A DNA stretch of 64,000 nt from Streptomyces sp. NRRL F-5126 (GTDB lineage Bacteria > Actinomycetota > Actinomycetes > Streptomycetales > Streptomycetaceae). The notes under the pieces are model-generated. The model saw nothing but the letters and a program-made list of their open reading frames with translations. It was not told the DNA's origin and did no database searches. Positions 60,442-64,000 of the stretch are shown one piece after another. The translations under genes were made by a program, and so were the position numbers. The stretch covers positions 310,001 to 374,000 of the forward strand of contig NZ_JOFZ01000006.1 in assembly GCF_000721265.1 (NCBI RefSeq), in the 5' to 3' direction. Positions within the stretch are counted from its first letter, which is position 1; each line of letters starts with the position of its first letter.

Positions 60442-60885
60442 TTTCGCTGTGCCCCTCGTGTTTCACGCCCACCCCTGACCGCGATGGCGTCACCCAATCA
60501 CACGGCCTTCACAAAGAGAAGTGATGTTTGGGGTCGCACAGGCAACAGTCGGGTCAATTGCACGGCCGTCCCACCGGCCGACGGCCGAAACGCTTCACAC
60601 GTCCGCACCGCCCGCATCATCCCTCGGGCACGCCGACTCCACAACCGTCGCGCCATACAGCGACTTTGCGCGCCCGAACAGTAACGAAGCGTCACGCCGC
60701 GAGCCCGTCGGCGCACCCGCCCGAGGGGCGCCGGACGGCAGGGCGCCGGACGCACGGGCCGCCTGGCCCGTCGGCGACGCGACGGCCGGCACGGGCGCAT
60801 GCGCCGGCGGGGGCGGGCGCGGGACGTACCTGGCCGAGGGACGCGGCCCGGGGCGTCACGCCGTACGCCGTCACGCCCGCGGGCG
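60442..60885. other. Intergenic region, no gene recognised
   Basis: 444 bp between the SBP start and the stop of the next leftward gene. The part nearest the SBP is AT-richer and should hold its promoter. Near the right end, and running into the next gene's 3' codons, the element GGCGTGACG (minus strand) recurs three times at about 60853-60895; it can form small hairpins and may act as a terminator. Short frames present here lack coding character. Confidence 0.45.
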
Positions 60886-61179
60886 TCACGCCCGGGTGCG
60901 CTCGGGGGCCGGCGTTTCGGAGGGCCCGTCCTGCTGCGCGGCGGGGGCCCTGAGGGCCCGCACCCCGCGGAACCCGATTACTCCGATCGCCGTCCCCAGG
61001 AGAAAGGACGCGACGGCAAGCAGAAGGTGGATCCAGAAGTAGGCGGTCGGGTGGCCCGCGTCGTCAAAGGCGAGGCCGCTCCCGTCCTGCCACAGGTTCT
61101 TAGCGAAAGTGATCCAGATGAACCAGCTCCACGCGCCGAAGGCGAGCAGGAACCAGGACACCGGGCGGCTGAGCTTCAT
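60886..61179 (-). CDS. SCO4848-family membrane protein
   Basis: About 97 residues, two membrane helices (about 8-26 and 46-68): MKLSRPVSWFLLAFGAWSWFIW and FWIHLLLAVASFLLGTAIG, with a short hydrophilic tail. It matches what I recall of the SCO4848 family, of unknown function, which in S. coelicolor is next to a D,D-carboxypeptidase gene, as here (divergent, 151 bp apart). Confidence 0.85.
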   Translation of the reverse strand: MKLSRPVSWFLLAFGAWSWFIWITFAKNLWQDGSGLAFDDAGHPTAYFWIHLLLAVASFLLGTAIGVIGFRGVRALRAPAAQQDGPSETPAPERTRA

Positions 61180-61330
61180 GCCCCCAGTATCGCCGTCCGC
61201 CGATCCGTCCTGGCGCGCGGGCCGTGGCGTGTGGGCGTCGTCACCCCGCCTCCCGGATTTCCTGCCGGAAACGCTCCCTGAGCCACCTCGCCTGTCGAGG
61301 CCCGCGGTCGCGCCCTGTACGTTCTCCGTC

Positions 61331-62554
61331 GTGTCTGCTGCCAAAAAGACCGCGGTGACGGTCGCCTCAACCGCCGTGCTGTCCCTTCTGGCCGCCGCCC
61401 CCGCGTGGGCGAGCGGAGGAGCCGACGCGAGCGACGCCCCGAAGCCGCCCGCCCACATGTCGAGCGTGGGCGGCGCGCGGCTCGGCGTGTCCGGCACCCA
61501 GGTCTCCCTGGCCGGCGGCGCGCCCGCACTGCCGAAGAAGCTGACCGGGAGGTCCTGGATCGTCTCGGACGCGGAGAGCGGCGACGTGCTGGCCGCGCAC
61601 AACGCGCACTGGCGGCTGCCGCCCGCCTCCACCCTGAAGATGCTGTTCGCGGACACCCTGCTGCCGAAGCTGCCGAGCGACGAGCAGCACAAGGTCGCGG
61701 CGAGCGACCTGAAGGGCATGGGCGCGGGCAGCAGCCTGGTCGGCGTCGAGGCGAACCAGACGTACTCGGTCCACGACCTGTGGCTCGGCGTGTTCCTCAA
61801 GTCCGGCAACGACGCCGTGCATGTCCTGGCCGCGATGAACGGCGGCGTGCCGCGCACCGTCCAGCAGATGCAGCAGCACGCGGACGATCTCCAGGCGCTG
61901 GACACGCACGTCGTCTCGCCCGACGGCTACGACATGCCCGGCCAGGTCTCCAGCGCGTACGACCTGAGCCTCTTCGCCCGCTCGGGGCTGCAGAACAAGG
62001 ACTTCAGGGAGTACTGCTCGACGGCCACCGCCCAGTTCCCCGGTGCGGCGAAGAAGGGGAAGAAGCGGCCGTCCTTCCAGATCCAGAACACCGACCGCCT
62101 GCTGAGCGGCACCCACGGCATGACGCCCTACCCGGGGATCGCCGGCGTCAAGAACGGCTACACCACCAACGCGGGCAACACGTACACGGGCGTGGCGCAG
62201 CGGGGCTCGCACGTCATCCTCGTGACCGTCATGAACCCGTCCGCCACGGAGCCCAACGCCGTCTACAAGGAGGCGGCGTCGCTGCTCGACTGGGGCTTCG
62301 CCGCGGACGGCAAGGTGACGCCGGTCGGCAAGCTCGTGCCGCCGAAGTCGCTCGCCGACACCAAGCAGGCGGGCTCGTCGAGCAGCCCCTCGACCGGCAA
62401 GGCGGCCGCGACGGCGCCCGCCGAGGCGACGGCCGCGCACAGCTCGTCCGGCGTCGGCACCACCTCGCTCGCCATCATCGGCGGGGTCCTGGTCGTCCTG
62501 GCCGCGGGCGGGTTCTTCGTCAACCGCCGCTGGCCGCGCCGCCCGCAGCCGTAA
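61331..62554 (+). CDS. D-alanyl-D-alanine carboxypeptidase (S11, DacC-like)
   Basis: About 407 residues. Signal peptide ends at AWA-S near residue 28. Active-site motifs: SxxK in PPASTLK (S100, K103), SGN (158-160) and KNG in place of KTG (274-276, GVKNGYTT). A C-terminal membrane helix near 376-396 followed by Arg-rich RRWPRRPQP anchors it to the membrane. Trims the terminal D-Ala of peptidoglycan stem peptides. GTG 61331. Its homologue SCO4847 lies in the region known for wall glycopolymers and spore wall. Confidence 0.93.
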   Translation: MSAAKKTAVTVASTAVLSLLAAAPAWASGGADASDAPKPPAHMSSVGGARLGVSGTQVSLAGGAPALPKKLTGRSWIVSDAESGDVLAAHNAHWRLPPASTLKMLFADTLLPKLPSDEQHKVAASDLKGMGAGSSLVGVEANQTYSVHDLWLGVFLKSGNDAVHVLAAMNGGVPRTVQQMQQHADDLQALDTHVVSPDGYDMPGQVSSAYDLSLFARSGLQNKDFREYCSTATAQFPGAAKKGKKRPSFQIQNTDRLLSGTHGMTPYPGIAGVKNGYTTNAGNTYTGVAQRGSHVILVTVMNPSATEPNAVYKEAASLLDWGFAADGKVTPVGKLVPPKSLADTKQAGSSSSPSTGKAAATAPAEATAAHSSSGVGTTSLAIIGGVLVVLAAGGFFVNRRWPRRPQP

Positions 62555-62610
62555 CGGTCCGAGGCGGGGCGGGCGGCACGGCCCCGCCCGCAGCGCCGGC
62601 GTCATGAGGG

Positions 62611-63555
62611 TCACGCCTCCTCGGCCCGCTCCGCATCCTCGGCCGCCTTCTCCCGCTCCCGCTCCGCGGCCTCACGCTCGTTCAGCTCGGCCCTGCTCGG
62701 CTCGTCCTTGCCGGGCGTCGCCGTCCAGGCCGCGCACACGAGGAGCAGCTTCGCGGTGAAGTTGATCCACAGCAGCAGCGCGACGGGCGTGCCGAACGCG
62801 CCGTACATCGACTTGCCTGCGACCTGGCTGATGTAGCCGCCCATCAGCAGTTTCAGCACCTCGAAGCCGATGGCCCCGATCAGTCCCGCCACCACGAGCC
62901 GCCGCCTGGCCGGCTTGACGCCGGGCAGCAGCGTCAGCACGTACAGCAGCAGCAGGAAGTCGGCGAGCACCGCGATCAGGATCGAGCCCGCCTGGAGGAG
63001 GAAGCCGGTCGGGCCGTCCTCGGGGATGCCGAGCTGCCGCGCGGTCCAGCCGACGGCCGTCGAGCCGAACGTCGAGGCGCCGAGCGAGGCGAGCCCCACG
63101 GCGCCTAGGCCGACGAGTGTCAGGGTGTCCCTGGCCTTCAGGAGGAACGGGTTGCCCTCGGGCTGGTCCTCCTTCTCCCAGACGGCGCGCAGGCACTCCC
63201 GCATGGAGCCGATCCACCCGATGCCGGTGAACAGCAGCAGCGCGCCCGCCACCACCCCGACCGTGCCCGCGTTCTGCACGAGCGCGTTGATGTCGAGCTG
63301 GTCGGAGATGCCGGGGACCTGGGCCGAGATGTTGTGCTGCACCTGATGGAGTTGGCTCGTGCTGAGCAGCACGGCCCCGATCGCGGCGCCGACCGTGATC
63401 AGCGGGAAGAGCGCGATGAAGCTGATGAACGTGATGGCGGCGGCGAGCCGCGCCCAGTGCACCCGGTCCAGCGTCTCGTACGAGCGCCAGGCGTGCGTCA
63501 GCATCAGCTTGGCGACGAACGGGCCGATGACGGGGAGTTTTTTCAGCCAGTCCAT
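62611..63555 (-). CDS. YihY/BrkB-family membrane protein
   Basis: About 314 residues with six membrane segments. Family features: HWARLAAAITFISFIALFPLITVGAAIG, GIGWIGSMRECLRAVW, FLLLLYVLTLLPGVKPARRR and YGAFGTPVALLLWINFTAKLLLVCAAW, noted by location only. The final 40 residues are a charged Glu/Arg/Ala helix, probably a coiled coil. Function unknown; sometimes misnamed ribonuclease BN. ATG 63555. Confidence 0.9.
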   Translation of the reverse strand: MDWLKKLPVIGPFVAKLMLTHAWRSYETLDRVHWARLAAAITFISFIALFPLITVGAAIGAVLLSTSQLHQVQHNISAQVPGISDQLDINALVQNAGTVGVVAGALLLFTGIGWIGSMRECLRAVWEKEDQPEGNPFLLKARDTLTLVGLGAVGLASLGASTFGSTAVGWTARQLGIPEDGPTGFLLQAGSILIAVLADFLLLLYVLTLLPGVKPARRRLVVAGLIGAIGFEVLKLLMGGYISQVAGKSMYGAFGTPVALLLWINFTAKLLLVCAAWTATPGKDEPSRAELNEREAAEREREKAAEDAERAEEA

Positions 63556-63703
63556 GGCAAGAGGCCTACCCCCGGATCGTGGATGCAGCGGACACGATCT
63601 CGTGTGCCCCTTCCCGAAAATATGAGTACCGCTTGATACGAGTAGCGCGACTACCGTGCCGGACGCCGCATTCCGGGCCTTACCGGGCGATACCGTCGCC
63701 CCC

Positions 63704-64000
63704 ATGGCTGTGGAGAGCGTGGAGAGCACTGACGCACCGGACGCACCGGTCCCGGAGGCATCGCACCCGCCGGACGATCGCGCCCTGGCCTTCGACGTCG
63801 CGCCGCTCACCGGTCGCGGCCGCACCGCGCCCACCACCGCCGTGCTGGTGCGCCCGCGGTCGTACGAGGAGGCCGCGGCCGCGCTCGGCGCGAGCCGGTC
63901 CGCGCCGGGGGCGCGCGGCGCCGTCGCACGCGGCCTCGGCACAGCCCACGGCGACGCCGCACGCAACGCGGGCGGGACGGTCCTCGACCTGGCGGGGCTC
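63704..64000 (+). CDS. FAD-linked oxidoreductase, DprE1-like (N-terminal part)
   Basis: The first 99 residues of a protein that runs out of the window. After a 25-residue acidic/Pro tail, PTTAVLVRPRSYEEAAAALG and RGLGTAHGDAARNAGGTVLDL match the FAD-binding start of decaprenylphosphoryl-beta-D-ribose oxidase-like enzymes (RGLGRSYGD in relatives). These supply arabinose-type sugars or act on related polyprenyl-phosphate sugars. ATG 63704, divergent from the YihY gene across 148 bp. Confidence 0.8.
   Translation, partial: MAVESVESTDAPDAPVPEASHPPDDRALAFDVAPLTGRGRTAPTTAVLVRPRSYEEAAAALGASRSAPGARGAVARGLGTAHGDAARNAGGTVLDLAGL

Noticed and set aside
1..64000. CRISPR arrays, tRNA/rRNA genes, transposases, phage genes and replication origins
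   Set aside because: I looked for spaced repeats, tRNA T-loop signatures and integrase or transposase motifs and saw none; small tRNAs could only be excluded with a covariance search.

Overview
This is a high-GC, gene-dense actinobacterial chromosome segment, almost certainly from Streptomyces. Evidence includes GTG/TTG starts, many 1-4 bp start/stop overlaps, an XRE/DUF397/ATP-binding trio, and a conserved right half that matches, as I recall it, the S. coelicolor SCO4845-SCO4884 neighbourhood: sdhCDAB, a GH20 hexosaminidase, an SCO4848-family membrane protein, a D,D-carboxypeptidase and a Kdn/sialate-type cell-wall glycopolymer locus. All functional calls are by reading the sequence; no database search was run.

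Layout. 1-2.4 kb: a BMP-family nucleoside-type lipoprotein (3' part outside the window) and an M20 amidohydrolase. 2.5-25.6 kb: a block that looks accessory. It holds a flavin monooxygenase/TetR pair with twin operators; a nine-gene leftward group at 4.7-13.8 kb (FMN reductase, 14-residue peptide, WD40 protein, MFS exporter, GTP cyclohydrolase II, second WD40 protein, formylglycine-generating-enzyme-like protein, HExxH protein, HxlR regulator); a tetronate/threonate catabolic operon with a natural kinase-PdxA fusion; an XRE/DUF397/HATPase locus; endonuclease V; a DHA2 exporter; and a P450-ferredoxin-TetR set. 25.8-34.2 kb: divergent operons for a nonulosonate (probably Kdn) surface glycopolymer. 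34.3-42.8 kb: a sulfotransferase-like gene, an AsnC-controlled catabolic operon (amidohydrolase, MHS transporter, cyclase, MBL hydrolase), a decayed Rrf2 regulator and a TetR/aldo-keto reductase pair. 42.9-64 kb: acyl-CoA mutase large subunit, ECF sigma factor with a coupled membrane protein, LRR/DUF1963 pair, hexosaminidase, OHCU decarboxylase-like gene, sdhCDAB, VWA protein, a membrane-protein/DCC/TetR operon, a peptide-binding protein, cell-wall genes and the start of a DprE1-like oxidase.

The most interesting part is the 4.7-13.8 kb group. GTP cyclohydrolase II, WD40 and FGE/SUMF1-like genes together recall the toxoflavin genes toxB, toxC and toxD, but the toxA methyltransferase and toxE deaminase are absent. 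Instead there is a 14-codon ORF behind a perfect Shine-Dalgarno sequence, encoding MRKIVRCTPWPWIS, followed at once by a strong hairpin. The peptide contains Cys-Thr-Pro, the start of the classical FGE recognition motif. I infer a candidate azapteridine-like or peptide-plus-GTP-derived metabolite system of a type I do not recognise.
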